Positions 1 through 11,989 of a stretch of DNA of 64,000 bases are shown in pieces (position 1 is the stretch's first letter; the number at the start of each line of letters is the position of its first letter). Source of the stretch: Sphingomonas sp. LY54 (GTDB lineage Bacteria > Pseudomonadota > Alphaproteobacteria > Sphingomonadales > Sphingomonadaceae); assembly GCF_035594035.1 (NCBI RefSeq), contig NZ_CP141588.1, positions 620,001 to 684,000 on the forward strand, read 5' to 3'. A program made the position numbers and the translations under genes. The notes below the pieces were generated by a model. That model ran no database searches, was not told the DNA's origin, and saw only the letters and a program-made list of their open reading frames with translations.

Positions 1-357
1 TCGACCGAGGACGTGCCGCTCGACTGGGGCAAGACCGGCTGCGTCAACGGCCGCACCCAATATGCCCGCGACGGCGAGGCGTGGAGCCGGATCCTCGTCC
101 CCAATGACGAGGCCACAGTCTCGGTCGCCGAGTTCCGCCCCGCGAGCGGCGCCTATGTCGTCACCCGCTACCTCCTGGGCGCGGCCGACATGCGCAAGGT
201 CCGCGGGATGCGCGGCGATGCACCGCCCAAGGCCTGTACCGGCGACACCGCCGCGCTGGCCCGCTTCGCCGACCGCCAGGCCCAGATCCGCGCCGCTCTG
301 CCGCGCCAGCCGCACGAGCGGCTCGTCTATCGCTGCGAGCCGGCGCCGAAGTCCTGA
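1..357 (+). CDS. Hypothetical protein, 3' part (5' end outside window)
   Basis: The frame is open from base 1 and stops with TGA at 355-357, so only the C-terminal 118 residues are visible; a GTG at base 13 is probably internal. The segment is soluble-looking, with no membrane helix, and ends in an Arg/Pro-rich tail with a Cys (YRCEPAPKS). It contains two further Cys residues, one in KTGCVNGR and one in KACTGD. I do not recognise the family. It is convergent with the DUF2171 gene, whose stop begins 3 bases after this one. Upstream sequence is needed to name it. Confidence 0.5.
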   Translation, partial: STEDVPLDWGKTGCVNGRTQYARDGEAWSRILVPNDEATVSVAEFRPASGAYVVTRYLLGAADMRKVRGMRGDAPPKACTGDTAALARFADRQAQIRAALPRQPHERLVYRCEPAPKS

Positions 358-360
358 TCC

Positions 361-819
361 TTACTGGCTGCTGTTGGCGTCCGCCTCGGCGACGCCGGTG
401 GCCTCGCGCCGGTCGTCGCTGAGCGTGCCCTTGGCATCGTCGGTATAGTCCGGGTCCGCCGCGCTGTAGCCGAAGCCGCGCAGCCCGACATAGAGCAGGA
501 TCGCGAGCAGGATCGCGCCCGCGATCCACAGCCATTTGCTGCCGCGCGCTGGGCGGTCAAACGCGGATTCGTCCGCGGCTCGTGCGCCGATCGCCGGCCC
601 CGCCGTCGTCCAGCGCTCGCGCGCCAGGCCCGCCGCCAACTCGAGATGGACATGCTCGTCGACACGCGCGATCCACTCGGCCGGCACATAATGGGCGGCG
701 CCACCCGCCGTATCGCGCACCCGCAGCCGGCTCGTTTCGACCGCGTCGACCTCGCCGATCATCCCTCCGTCCGAGCCAACGACCTGCATCCCGTTCCGGA
801 TGTCGCTGATATGCGCCAT
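361..819 (-). CDS. DUF2171 domain membrane-anchored protein
   Basis: This 152-residue protein has an N-terminal DUF2171 (PRC-barrel-like) domain. Its signature is GMQVVGSDGGMIGEVDAV, followed by HYVPAEWIARVDEHVHL at about residues 40-60. One hydrophobic helix lies near residues 95-115 (WLWIAGAILLAILLYVGL), then a short acidic tail. The start at 819 is chosen because AAAGGAGG lies just upstream; the frame is open farther back but lacks a comparable site. Proteins of this family are common in sphingomonads and have no known biochemical role; some are linked to stress. A GGAAC-N16-CATT sequence upstream resembles an EcfG promoter but has an imperfect -10. Confidence 0.8.
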   Translation of the reverse strand: MAHISDIRNGMQVVGSDGGMIGEVDAVETSRLRVRDTAGGAAHYVPAEWIARVDEHVHLELAAGLARERWTTAGPAIGARAADESAFDRPARGSKWLWIAGAILLAILLYVGLRGFGYSAADPDYTDDAKGTLSDDRREATGVAEADANSSQ

Positions 820-847
820 TCGCGCCTCCTTTCCCTGTCGGAAGCGC

Positions 848-872
848 AATGACCCGCCCAATCGATGGTTCC
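848..872 (-). promoter_or_regulatory. Weak EcfG-like promoter candidate for the DUF2171 gene
   Basis: On the minus strand GGAAC (872-868) is followed after 16 bases by CATT (851-848). The general-stress sigma EcfG consensus is GGAAC-N16/17-CGTT, so the -10 differs at one base. The spacing to the start codon at 819 is reasonable. Offered as a weak candidate only. Confidence 0.3.
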
Positions 873-891
873 GCGCGCGGACGCTCGGCGG

Positions 892-920
892 TTGCGAGCC
901 CCGCCCACGCACGATAGCCT
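892..920 (+). promoter_or_regulatory. Possible sigma-70-type promoter of the peptidase gene
   Basis: TTGCGA (892-897) and TAGCCT (915-920) are separated by 17 bases and lie 28 bases before the start codon at 948, with GAGGGGGG as ribosome binding site. The -35 is a fair match to TTGACA; the -10 is poor. Inference from spacing and position. Confidence 0.3.
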
Positions 921-947
921 CCTCATTGAATCGAGGGGGGAAATTCG

Positions 948-2492
948 ATGCTGCGACCATTCCTATTGCTTGCGCTCGCGATGTTGCCAGGGACGGCACA
1001 TGCGACCTGGAAGGAAGCCAGCTCCAAGCATTTCGTGATTTATTCGGAGGAAGGCGCCGATTCGCTGCGCGACTTCGCCACCCGCCTCGAGCGTTACGAT
1101 TCGGCGATGCGCAAGCTGCGCGGGCTTGCCGATCATGACCCTGGGCCGGCCAATCGCCTTACCGTCTATGTCGTCTCGGACGTCAATCGCGTGCGACGGC
1201 TCGCCGGCGGCGACCGCTTCGTGGCGGGCTTCTACATGCCCCGCGCGTCCAACTCCATCGCGATCATCCCCCGGCGGCTGGGCGCCGGCAGCCGCTACGA
1301 CCTAGACCCAGAAATTGTGCTGCTTCACGAATATGCGCACCATTTCCTGTTCGAGAATTATGCGGCCGCCTACCCGATCTGGTTCTCGGAGGGATTTGCG
1401 GAGGTCCATTCGACGACGCGCTTCGAAAAAGACGGGTCGCTCGGCATCGGCCTGCCGCCCGTCCACCGCGCCTACGAACTGGCGGACAAGACATCGTTTC
1501 CGCTGAAGGAAATGCTGGCCCACGGTACGGGCAAGCTCACTACGGATCAGCGCTCGGCGATCTACTCGAGGGGATGGCTCCTCACCCATTATCTGATCTT
1601 CGAGCCGACGCGCAAAGGCCAGCTCAACACGTTTCTGAAGGAGCTCAACGCGGGGCGCTCGCCCCTGGACGCCGCGACGCTTGCCTTTGGCGATCTCGAC
1701 ACCCTCGGTCGCGACATCGATCGCTACCTGCGCCGCCGCAAGATGTCATTCATGAAGGTCGCTGCCAGCGCGCTTAATCCGGGCGCCGTCACGATCCGCG
1801 AGCTCAGCGCAGGCGAGGACGCGCTGATGGACCTCAAGATTCGATCGCGACGCGGCGTCACACGCGAGCAGGCGCTGGAACTAGTGCCCGAAATCCGCCG
1901 CCTTGCGGCCGGGTACGCAAATGACCCCGCTGCCCAGGCCACCTTGGCCGAGGCCGAATATGACGCGGGCAATTTCCGGGAGGCCGAGGCGGCGGCGGAC
2001 CGCGCGTTGGCGGTCGACCCGAAGGCGATCGACGCACTGATCTACAAGGGGCGGGCACGGATGGCGCTCGCCGGCGACAGTAGCGACGAAGCCGCGTGGA
2101 AGGACGTGCGCCGCTGGTTCCTCGCCGCCAATAAGATCGACGCCGACGACCCGGAGCCGCTGATGCTATTCTATCACAGCTTCGCCGCCGCTGGAGCGCG
2201 GCCGACCGCCAATGCCGTCGCCGGACTGCTGCAGGCCCATGCCTTGGCGCCGCAGGACCGCAGCCTGCGTATGGTGGTTGCCCGCCAGCATCTGCAGGAC
2301 GGACGGGTCGCCGAGACCCGCAAGACCCTGGCCCCGATCGCCTACGATCCCCATGCCGGCCGCGCCGGCCAGGTTGCGGCCAACATTATCGAGATCCTCG
2401 ATAAATCCGACAGTGCCGCCGCGCTCGCCGCCTGGAACAAAGCCGCGACCGAGGCCGAAGACGATAACAAGGCCGACGACAAGGAGTCCTGA
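948..2492 (+). CDS. Exported gluzincin-type peptidase with C-terminal TPR repeats
   Basis: The 514-residue product begins with a signal peptide (about residues 1-20, ending TAHA). A zinc site HEYAH starts near residue 127, with the third ligand probably the Glu in WFSEGFAE near residue 150. This matches the gluzincin (peptidase MA-like, DUF1570-type) pattern. From about residue 300 the sequence becomes helical with tetratricopeptide-like repeats (for example NFREAEAAADRALAVDP), suggesting a protein-binding half. The tail is acidic. A strong GAGGGGGGAAATTCG precedes the ATG. It is convergent with ada. The substrate is unknown; a periplasmic location is inferred from the signal peptide. Confidence 0.75.
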   Translation: MLRPFLLLALAMLPGTAHATWKEASSKHFVIYSEEGADSLRDFATRLERYDSAMRKLRGLADHDPGPANRLTVYVVSDVNRVRRLAGGDRFVAGFYMPRASNSIAIIPRRLGAGSRYDLDPEIVLLHEYAHHFLFENYAAAYPIWFSEGFAEVHSTTRFEKDGSLGIGLPPVHRAYELADKTSFPLKEMLAHGTGKLTTDQRSAIYSRGWLLTHYLIFEPTRKGQLNTFLKELNAGRSPLDAATLAFGDLDTLGRDIDRYLRRRKMSFMKVAASALNPGAVTIRELSAGEDALMDLKIRSRRGVTREQALELVPEIRRLAAGYANDPAAQATLAEAEYDAGNFREAEAAADRALAVDPKAIDALIYKGRARMALAGDSSDEAAWKDVRRWFLAANKIDADDPEPLMLFYHSFAAAGARPTANAVAGLLQAHALAPQDRSLRMVVARQHLQDGRVAETRKTLAPIAYDPHAGRAGQVAANIIEILDKSDSAAALAAWNKAATEAEDDNKADDKES

Positions 2493-3626
2493 TTACAAAT
2501 CCAGCGCCGGCTGGCGCTCGTCGTGCCAGCCTTCGCGCTCGAGCAGGCTCGCCTTGCGCTCGAGGCCGTAGGCGAAGCCGCCGGGGGTGCCGTCGCCGCG
2601 GCGGGCGCGGTGGCACGGGATCAGGATCGCGACATTGTTGGCGCCGCAGGCCGATCCCGCCGCCCGGGCCGCGCCCGGCTTGCCCGCCTTTGTGGCGAGC
2701 GCGGTGTAGCTGAGGCTCTCGCCCGGCGGGATGCGGGAAAGCTCGCGCCACACCGCCTCCTGGAAGGCGGTGCCCTGCACGTCGAGCGGCAAATCATGCG
2801 GCTTTTCGGGCGCGTTCACCGCCGCCACCGTGCGCTGCAGGAGGTCGGCCATCGCCTCCCCGCCTTGCTCGATCGTCGCATTGGGGAAGCGGCGGCGGAG
2901 CTCGCCTTCATCCTCGTCGAACGAGAGCCGGCAAATTCCCCTGGCCGTCGCCGCGACCAGCATCGTGCCGAGATAGGTGTCGGCGGTGGCCCAGCGGATC
3001 GTCTCGCCGCGGCCGCCGTCGCGCCAGGCCGAAGGGGTCATGCCCAGCCGCGCCTTGGCGTCCGCATAGAAGCGGCCAGGGCCGGAATAGCCGGCATCGT
3101 AGATGGCGTCGGTCACGCGGGCTTCGGTCTGCAGGCTGCGTGTCATGCTTCGGGCTCTCCTTCCGCGCGCATATTCGGCCGGCGTGACACCGGTGGCGCG
3201 CTTGAACAGGCGGTGGAAGTGGTGGGGCGAATAGCCGGCGGCGGCGGCCAGCACCTCGAGCGAGGGCGGCGCTTCCGCCCCGTCGAGCAGAGCGAAGGCC
3301 TTGTCGAGCGCCGCCGCTTCGCGCGACATTTCGTCGGGCTTGCAGCGCAGACAGGGTCGCAGCCCGGCCTGGGCCGCCTCCGCGCCGGTGGCGAAGAAGC
3401 GGACATTCTCGCGCTTGGGATGGCGCGCGGCGCAAGACGGCCGGCAATAGATGCCGGTGGTCAGCACGCCGGTGACGAATCGCCCGTCCATGCTGCGGTC
3501 GCGCGTCGTCACCGCCCGCCAGGCGGCGTCCGCGTCGATCGGCTGTGAGTCGCGAGTCATAGAGCGATTATCCAGACTTTCGCGCTCCAGCACATCCCCG
3601 GCGGCGGCGGATCGATCGGTCCACAT
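2493..3626 (-). CDS. ada: Ada: methyl-responsive regulator and O6-methylguanine-DNA methyltransferase
   Basis: This 377-residue protein has the full Ada layout. The N-terminal zinc domain carries four Cys (TGIYCRPSC and RPCLRC), the first being the methylphosphotriester acceptor. An AraC-type helix-turn-helix follows (SLEVLAAAAGYSPHHFHRLF). The C-terminal alkyltransferase has the acceptor motif IPCHRARR. It repairs alkylated DNA and activates its regulon once methylated. The start at 3626 is chosen because AAAGGA lies upstream and the start overlaps the upstream stop region, implying coupling to the DUF1203 gene. An alternative ATG at 3560 lacks a ribosome site. No alkB or alkA neighbour is present. 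Confidence 0.9.
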   Translation of the reverse strand: MWTDRSAAAGDVLERESLDNRSMTRDSQPIDADAAWRAVTTRDRSMDGRFVTGVLTTGIYCRPSCAARHPKRENVRFFATGAEAAQAGLRPCLRCKPDEMSREAAALDKAFALLDGAEAPPSLEVLAAAAGYSPHHFHRLFKRATGVTPAEYARGRRARSMTRSLQTEARVTDAIYDAGYSGPGRFYADAKARLGMTPSAWRDGGRGETIRWATADTYLGTMLVAATARGICRLSFDEDEGELRRRFPNATIEQGGEAMADLLQRTVAAVNAPEKPHDLPLDVQGTAFQEAVWRELSRIPPGESLSYTALATKAGKPGAARAAGSACGANNVAILIPCHRARRGDGTPGGFAYGLERKASLLEREGWHDERQPALDL

Positions 3627-3628
3627 GG

Positions 3629-4099
3629 TCAATTCCTTTCGACGCGTGCCACGAAGCAGCCATAAGCGGCATTGTGGACATGGATGGTGGCGATCTCGGG
3701 CCGCCCGAGCAGCGCCTTTATCCGCGCCTCGGCCTCGCCCGGCAGCGCCAGCACGGCCCTGCGCAGCATGCCGGAGGGATCGAAGCCGCGCAGGCTCAGC
3801 GGCCGGCCGGCGAATACGGGCGGCAGCGAGTCTTCGAACGAGGCGGGCGCGCCCGCACGCTCGCGCACGTAGATGGCGTAGGCGGTGCGATACGGGGTCG
3901 CCACGTCGTGCGACACATGGTTCAGCAGCAGCAGGCTCTCGCCGGGCTCGGCATCCTCCAGCGTCACGCGGCATGGGAAGCCGGGCTTGGCGTCGGCGGT
4001 GACGCGCATCACGCCGCGTTCGGCCAGTCGCGCGTCGGGCAGTCCGACCAGCGGTTCGAACGCGTCCGGACTTAGGCCTTCGATGCGGTACATGCGCAT
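3629..4099 (-). CDS. DUF1203 family protein
   Basis: The 156-residue protein matches DUF1203, with the typical GFPCRVTLEDAEPGE, LLLNHVSHDVATPYRTAYAIYVRE, and C-terminal IHVHNAAYGCFVARV. The family is small, cytosolic and uncharacterised. Its stop lies directly at the start of ada with no gap, so the two genes are almost certainly co-transcribed and translationally coupled. This suggests, but does not show, a role linked to alkylation damage. The start ATG at 4099 follows an AAGGGAAATGCGC context. Confidence 0.85.
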   Translation of the reverse strand: MRMYRIEGLSPDAFEPLVGLPDARLAERGVMRVTADAKPGFPCRVTLEDAEPGESLLLLNHVSHDVATPYRTAYAIYVRERAGAPASFEDSLPPVFAGRPLSLRGFDPSGMLRRAVLALPGEAEARIKALLGRPEIATIHVHNAAYGCFVARVERN

Positions 4100-4248
4100 T
4101 TCCCTTCAAAGTGGAATCATCACTCCACTCCCTTTTGCCTCCCGGCGCCGCGCGGCGCGTCCCGCCGCTTGCGGTCAAAGTGTCGCCCGAGCGGCGGCGG
4201 GTTCTTGCATCCCGAAAGGTCCCCTGCTACGGCCCGCGCGACCCATCT

Positions 4249-4293
4249 AGGGGGGCTCGGGACTCGTCCCATGCAGCCCCCTTTTTGCATGGG
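4249..4293 (+). promoter_or_regulatory. Leader of atp operon with two mutually exclusive hairpins
   Basis: AGGGGGGCT (4249-4257) can pair with AGCCCCCT (4275-4282), followed by a run of five T (4282-4286), which looks like an intrinsic terminator. The same right arm is also the loop of a second hairpin, CCCATGCA (4268-4275) with TGCATGGG (4286-4293). Both cannot form at once. No plus-strand gene lies upstream to be terminated, so attenuation or leader regulation of atpH is inferred. A weak promoter (TTGCAT 4205-4210, 17 bases, TACGGC 4228-4233) would start transcription just upstream. Confidence 0.4.
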
Positions 4294-4317
4294 ATGAAAT
4301 CCGATCTGGGAGTTTAG

Positions 4318-6410
<2,093 letters not shown>

Positions 6411-6420
6411 GCCAATCCCT

Positions 6421-6514
6421 CCACCGTCACCCCGGACTTGATCCGGGGCCCAGGAACACGGACGGTGGAGGATTTCGCGGCAGGGCGTTCATGGGTGCCG
6501 GATCAAGCCCGGCA
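6421..6514. repeat. Palindromic repeat cluster between atpA and atpG
   Basis: Three nested inverted repeats fill most of this gap: CCACCGTC (6421-6428) with GACGGTGG (6471-6478); CCCCGGACTTGATCCGGGG around 6430-6448; and TGCCGG (6496-6501) with CCGGCA (6509-6514). They have the look of dispersed REP-type elements common in sphingomonads. Lying inside an operon, they may form mRNA hairpins between alpha and gamma. Confidence 0.7.
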
Positions 6515-6542
6515 TGACGAACAGGAAGTGAAGTAGGAACCA

Positions 6543-7433
6543 ATGGCCTCTCTCAAGGCACTCAAAGGGCGGATCGCCTCGGTCAAATCGACCCAGAAGA
6601 TCACCAAGGCGATGAAGATGGTCGCGGCGGCCAAGCTGCGCCGCGCCCAGTCGGCGGCCGAAGCCGGACGTCCCTATGCCGAGCGGCTGGAGGCGGTGAT
6701 GGCGAGCCTGGCAGGGCGGGTCACCGTCGGCCCGCAGAGCCCGAAGCTGCTCGCCGGCACGGGGTCGGACCAGACGCATTTGCTGGTCGTCTGCACGTCT
6801 GACCGCGGTCTCGCCGGCGCGTTCAACTCGAACATCGTCCGCGCCGCCCGCAAGAAGGCCGACGAACTGATCCGCGAGGGCAAGACGGTCCATTTCTACC
6901 TCGTCGGCCGCAAGGGCCGCGCGGTGATCGCTCGCCTCTTCCCCAAGCAGATCGTCCATCAGTACGACACCAGCGCGATCAAGCAGGTGTCGTTCGCCGA
7001 CGCCCAGGCAATCGCGTCCGAGCTGATCGAGCGCTACGAGAATGGCAGCTTCGACGTCGCCCACCTGTTCTACGCCCGCTTCCAGTCGGCGTTGGTCCAG
7101 GATCCGGTGGCGCAGCAGATCATCCCGGTGCCGATGCCCGAGGCCGGTGCGGCCGCCGCACCGACCGGCGGCGTCAGCGCCGCGGTCGAATATGAGCCGG
7201 AGGAGGAGGAAATCCTCGCCGCGCTGCTGCCGCGCAACGTCGGCGTCCAGATCTTCCGCGCTTTGCTGGAAAATGCCGCGTCCGAGCAGGGCAGCCGCAT
7301 GACCGCGATGGACAACGCCACGCGCAACGCCGGCGACATGATCAACCGCTTGTCGATCCAGTATAACCGCACCCGCCAGGCTGCGATCACTACCGAACTC
7401 GTCGAAATCATCTCCGGCGCCGAAGCGCTCTAA
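6543..7433 (+). CDS. atpG: ATP synthase F1 subunit gamma
   Basis: The 296-residue central rotor shaft has the conserved N-terminal helix ([20 protein letters not shown]) and C-terminal helix ([19 protein letters not shown], then [16 protein letters not shown]). An Ala/Gly-rich insertion around residues 200-215 ([11 protein letters not shown]) is typical of alphaproteobacterial gamma subunits. An AGGAAC site just precedes the ATG. It lies between the repeat-filled gap and atpD. Confidence 0.97.
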   Translation: MASLKALKGRIASVKSTQKITKAMKMVAAAKLRRAQSAAEAGRPYAERLEAVMASLAGRVTVGPQSPKLLAGTGSDQTHLLVVCTSDRGLAGAFNSNIVRAARKKADELIREGKTVHFYLVGRKGRAVIARLFPKQIVHQYDTSAIKQVSFADAQAIASELIERYENGSFDVAHLFYARFQSALVQDPVAQQIIPVPMPEAGAAAAPTGGVSAAVEYEPEEEEILAALLPRNVGVQIFRALLENAASEQGSRMTAMDNATRNAGDMINRLSIQYNRTRQAAITTELVEIISGAEAL

Positions 7434-7439
7434 GAATAG

Positions 7440-8909
<1,470 letters not shown>

Positions 8910-8919
8910 CACGAACCCT

Positions 8920-9020
8920 CCCCTCCCGCTCGCGGGAGGGGATCGAGGGGTGGGGCGAGCGCAAGCGAGCTTCCGCTTCTTGGACAGCCCACCCCCTGCC
9001 CCTCCCGCAAGCGGGAGGGG
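8920..9020. repeat. Palindromic repeat pair between atpD and atpC
   Basis: Two strong hairpins are visible: CCCCTCCCG (8920-8928) with CGGGAGGGG (8933-8941), and CCCCTCCCGC (8999-9008) with GCGGGAGGGG (9011-9020). The pair is separated by about 58 bases with further weak symmetry. The units are near-identical in opposite contexts, as in paired REP elements. The second hairpin ends 14 bases before the atpC start and overlaps the region of its ribosome site. Confidence 0.75.
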
Positions 9021-9034
9021 AGTGAGACAAGAAA

Positions 9035-9301
9035 ATGGCCGATCTCCACTTCGAACTCGTCACCCCCGAACGCCTGGTCCGCTCCGAGGATGTCCACATG
9101 GTGGTCGTGCCCGGCTCGGAAGGCGATTTCGGCGTGCTCGCCGGCCACGCCCCTTTCATGGCGACGATCCGCAACGGCGAGCTCGCCATTTACCGCGTCA
9201 GCGGCGGCGAGCCCGAGCGCATCGCGATCGAGGGCGGCTTTGCGGAAGTGAACGACCGCGGCCTCACCATTCTCGCCGAAAGAGCGGATATTCCGGCCTG
9301 A
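9035..9301 (+). CDS. atpC: ATP synthase F1 subunit epsilon, short form
   Basis: The 88-residue protein contains only the N-terminal beta-sandwich of epsilon ([44 protein letters not shown]). It ends where the C-terminal two-helix domain begins in the about 135-residue E. coli protein. The stop is followed directly by a terminator, so this is a natural short form rather than a truncation by the window. Without the helical hairpin it cannot exert the usual epsilon inhibition; in alphaproteobacteria the zeta subunit is known to take over such a role. Confidence 0.93.
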   Translation: MADLHFELVTPERLVRSEDVHMVVVPGSEGDFGVLAGHAPFMATIRNGELAIYRVSGGEPERIAIEGGFAEVNDRGLTILAERADIPA

Positions 9302-9336
9302 CGCTTCTCCCTTTTGCCTGACAGCCGGAAGACCTG

Positions 9337-9366
9337 AAGCCCCTCCCTGCGGAGGGGCTTTTTCTT
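9337..9366 (+). terminator. Intrinsic terminator of the atp operon
   Basis: AAGCCCCTCC (9337-9346) pairs perfectly with GGAGGGGCTT (9351-9360) around a CTGC loop, followed by TTTCTTT. It lies 36 bases after the atpC stop. Confidence 0.9.
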
Positions 9367-9512
9367 TGCCCGCGCCGTTCGCGCCCGGCCAGTCGTTCCC
9401 GAACTGCAGGTCGCGAAGGTGCCGGTTAGGCAATTGTCAAAGTTTCCCCTTTATTCACCACTTTGGCCGCATCTCCTGCGGCAGCGCAGCTACGGGTGAG
9501 GGTTCGCACGCA

Positions 9513-11024
9513 ATGAGTGCTTTTGGACGACGGCCGGGAATGACGGGTCCGGGGCAACGCCCCTCTTTCGGCGTGGCGCGGCCGATGAAGGGCCCGGGCG
9601 GAGCGGCTCCGGCGACCGACGGCGGCGACCAGTTCCCGCCGCTCGACGCGCTTCCGATCGGCGACGATGCTCCGCTGGAGCCTGCGCCCGGCGACGCGAT
9701 GTCGCGCCTGCACGACCGCATGGCGCAGTCCGGCGAAGCGGCCTCGTCGAAGAATGAGGGCTTCGAAGCCTCGATCCACCGCATCAAGGAGCAAGTGCTT
9801 CCGCGCCTGCTCGAGCGCGTCGATCCCGAGGCGGCGGCGACCCTGTCGAAGGACGAGCTTGCCGAAGAATTCCGCCCGATCATCGGCGAAGTGCTCGCCG
9901 AGCTGAAGATCAACCTCAATCGCCGCGAGCAGTTCGCGCTCGAGAAGGTGCTGGTCGACGAGCTGCTCGGCCTCGGCCCGCTCGAGGAATTGCTCAGCGA
10001 CCCCGATGTCAGCGACATCATGGTCAACGGCCCCAATCAGACCTTCATCGAAAAGAAGGGCAAGCTCCAGATCGCGAGCATCCAGTTCCGCGACGAGGAG
10101 CATCTCTTCCAGATCGCGCAGCGGATCGTGAACAAGGTCGGCCGCCGCGTCGACCAGACCACACCGCTCGCCGACGCCCGTCTCCAGGACGGCAGCCGCG
10201 TCAACGTCATCGTCCCGCCCTTGAGCCTCAAGGGCACCGCCATCTCGATCCGTAAATTCTCGGAAAAGCCGATCACGCTCGACATGATGAAGGGCTTCGG
10301 CTCGATGTCGGACAAGATGGCGACCGCGTTGAAGATCGCCGGCGCCAGCCGCTTCAACATCATCATTTCGGGCGGCACGGGCTCGGGCAAGACGACGATG
10401 CTCAACGCTTTGTCCAAGCTTATCGACCCGGGCGAGCGCGTGATCACGATTGAGGACGCGGCCGAGCTTCGCCTGCAGCAGCCGCACTGGCTGCCGCTCG
10501 AAACGCGTCCGCCCAACCTCGAAGGCCAGGGTGCGATCACCATCCGCGACCTCGTCGTCAACGCGCTGCGTATGCGTCCCGACCGCATCATCCTCGGCGA
10601 GATCCGCGGCGCCGAGTGTTTCGACATGCTCGCCGCCATGAACACCGGCCATGACGGCTCGATGTGTACGCTCCACTCCAACAGCCCGCGCGAATGCCTG
10701 GCCCGTATGGAGAACATGGTGATGATGTCGGACATCAAGGTGCCGAAGGAAGCCATTTCCCGCCAGATTGCGGACTCGGTCGACCTGATCGTTCAGGTGA
10801 AGCGCCTGCGCGACGGCACCCGCCGCACGACCAACATCACCGAGGTGATCGGCATGGAAGGCGACGTCATCGTCACCCAGGAATTGTTCAAGTTCGAATA
10901 TCTGGACGAGGCGGCCGACGGCAAGATCATCGGCGAATATCGCTCGATGGGTCTGCGCCCCTACACGCTCGAAAAAGCCAAGCAATACGGGTTCGACCAG
11001 CCCTATCTGGAAGCCTGCTTGTAA
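9513..11024 (+). CDS. cpaF: CpaF/TadA-family secretion ATPase
   Basis: The 503-residue type II/IV secretion ATPase is of the Flp-pilus CpaF subfamily. The first about 70 residues are Gly/Pro-rich and look disordered. The body has the helical NTD (VLPRLLERVDPEAAATL), LGPLEELLSDPDVSDIMVNG, Walker A GGTGSGKTT near residue 290, the Asp box, Walker B (RIILGEIRGAECFDML) and the His box. The ATG at 9513 is chosen over in-frame codons upstream because GGTGAGG precedes it and the terminator of atp lies before. No other cpa/tad gene is adjacent, which is unusual for this family. A short STAS-like gene follows. Confidence 0.85.
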   Translation: MSAFGRRPGMTGPGQRPSFGVARPMKGPGGAAPATDGGDQFPPLDALPIGDDAPLEPAPGDAMSRLHDRMAQSGEAASSKNEGFEASIHRIKEQVLPRLLERVDPEAAATLSKDELAEEFRPIIGEVLAELKINLNRREQFALEKVLVDELLGLGPLEELLSDPDVSDIMVNGPNQTFIEKKGKLQIASIQFRDEEHLFQIAQRIVNKVGRRVDQTTPLADARLQDGSRVNVIVPPLSLKGTAISIRKFSEKPITLDMMKGFGSMSDKMATALKIAGASRFNIIISGGTGSGKTTMLNALSKLIDPGERVITIEDAAELRLQQPHWLPLETRPPNLEGQGAITIRDLVVNALRMRPDRIILGEIRGAECFDMLAAMNTGHDGSMCTLHSNSPRECLARMENMVMMSDIKVPKEAISRQIADSVDLIVQVKRLRDGTRRTTNITEVIGMEGDVIVTQELFKFEYLDEAADGKIIGEYRSMGLRPYTLEKAKQYGFDQPYLEACL

Positions 11025-11098
11025 GACGTTTCCCCTGGGGGCCGCCGTGTGTGGACCGACCCCCATCACTTCCCTTTCAGTCGAGTAAGCGTACCAAC

Positions 11099-11485
11099 AT
11101 GACGGCCTCCAATTTCGCCATCCAGGTCGAGCCCGAGCGCGACCTCGTCCGCATCACCCTGTCCGGTTTCTTCGTGCCCGCCGACGTGTCCGCCTTCGTC
11201 GCGGCGCGCGACAAGGCCCATGCCGGTCTGCGCTGCGCGCCCAACGCGCATCTCACCCTGGTCGACGTGCGCGGACTCAAGATCCAGCCGCAGGAGGCGG
11301 TCACCGCCTTTCGCGCGATGCTGAGCGCGCCCGAGCACCGCTCACGCCGCCTCGCCTTCATCACCAGCTCGACGCTCGCGCGCAATCAGCTTACCCGCGC
11401 CATCGGCACCCGCACCGCCCGCTTCTTCGTTGATGCGGCGGAAGCCGAAGCTTGGCTGTTCGAAGGCGACCAGGCGCCGGACTGA
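11099..11485 (+). CDS. STAS/SpoIIAA-like domain protein
   Basis: The 128-residue cytosolic protein resembles the SpoIIAA-like/STAS fold: an N-terminal beta strand (RDLVRITLSGFF), a helix, LTLVDVRGLKIQPQEAV, RRLAFITSSTLARNQ, and a C-terminal helix (DAAEAEAWLF). Identification is from pattern and length, not a firm family match. Such domains act in anti-sigma or phospholipid contexts elsewhere; nothing here fixes the role. It follows cpaF by 74 bases and may be co-transcribed. The ribosome site is weak (GAGTAAG). Confidence 0.6.
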   Translation: MTASNFAIQVEPERDLVRITLSGFFVPADVSAFVAARDKAHAGLRCAPNAHLTLVDVRGLKIQPQEAVTAFRAMLSAPEHRSRRLAFITSSTLARNQLTRAIGTRTARFFVDAAEAEAWLFEGDQAPD

Positions 11486-11556
11486 CACCGGAGCGCGTCG
11501 TCGCGAGACGCGGCGCGCGGCCCTGAACGCCCATCCGAAGCAAATGATCGTCCGCT

Positions 11557-11988
11557 TCAGCGCGCCGGCGGCGTCGCGGCCTCGCGGAACGCCTCCGATC
11601 GCGGCTGGCTCTGCGTCACCACCTCCGGGCAGCGCAGGCAGGCGGCCTTGCCCTGTTCGGCCCACCAGCGGCAGCGCGGACGGATCGCGCAGGGCGGCGG
11701 CCGCCCCACCGCCGGCTCCATCCGCGCGACGATGCGCTGCACCAGGCTGCACGCTTTCCCGTCATAATGGGAGCACGCGCATTCGGCGCAGGGCGCGGCG
11801 GTGCGCAGCACCTGGTTCGGCGCCACCGGCGCGGTGCGCGCGAGGATCTCCGGCGTGACCGGGATCGCCGCCTCCAGATAGGCGACCCGGGGCGCCTCGG
11901 CGTCGCCGAGCACGACGCCGATCACCGCGCTGCCTTCGGCGGCGGCCGACGCGCTCGGGCACAGCAGCCCGGCGCGCGGCGCGTCCAC
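11557..11988 (-). CDS. Cys-rich protein of unknown function
   Basis: The 143-residue protein starts with GTG at 11988, preceded by GGAGG at good spacing and beginning 1 base after the upstream gene's stop. The first 60 residues form a plain alpha/beta-looking stretch. The second half has eight Cys in two groups: CAECACSHYDGKAC, then CAIRPRC and CLRC framing a WW pair. This arrangement suggests a zinc or iron-sulfur site. A run of Pro (GRPPPC) separates the groups. I do not recognise the family with certainty. It is clearly paired with the Gly-rich gene upstream. High-GC codon use is the same as its neighbours, so recent transfer is not indicated. Confidence 0.65.
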   Translation of the reverse strand: MDAPRAGLLCPSASAAAEGSAVIGVVLGDAEAPRVAYLEAAIPVTPEILARTAPVAPNQVLRTAAPCAECACSHYDGKACSLVQRIVARMEPAVGRPPPCAIRPRCRWWAEQGKAACLRCPEVVTQSQPRSEAFREAATPPAR

Positions 11989-11989
11989 C

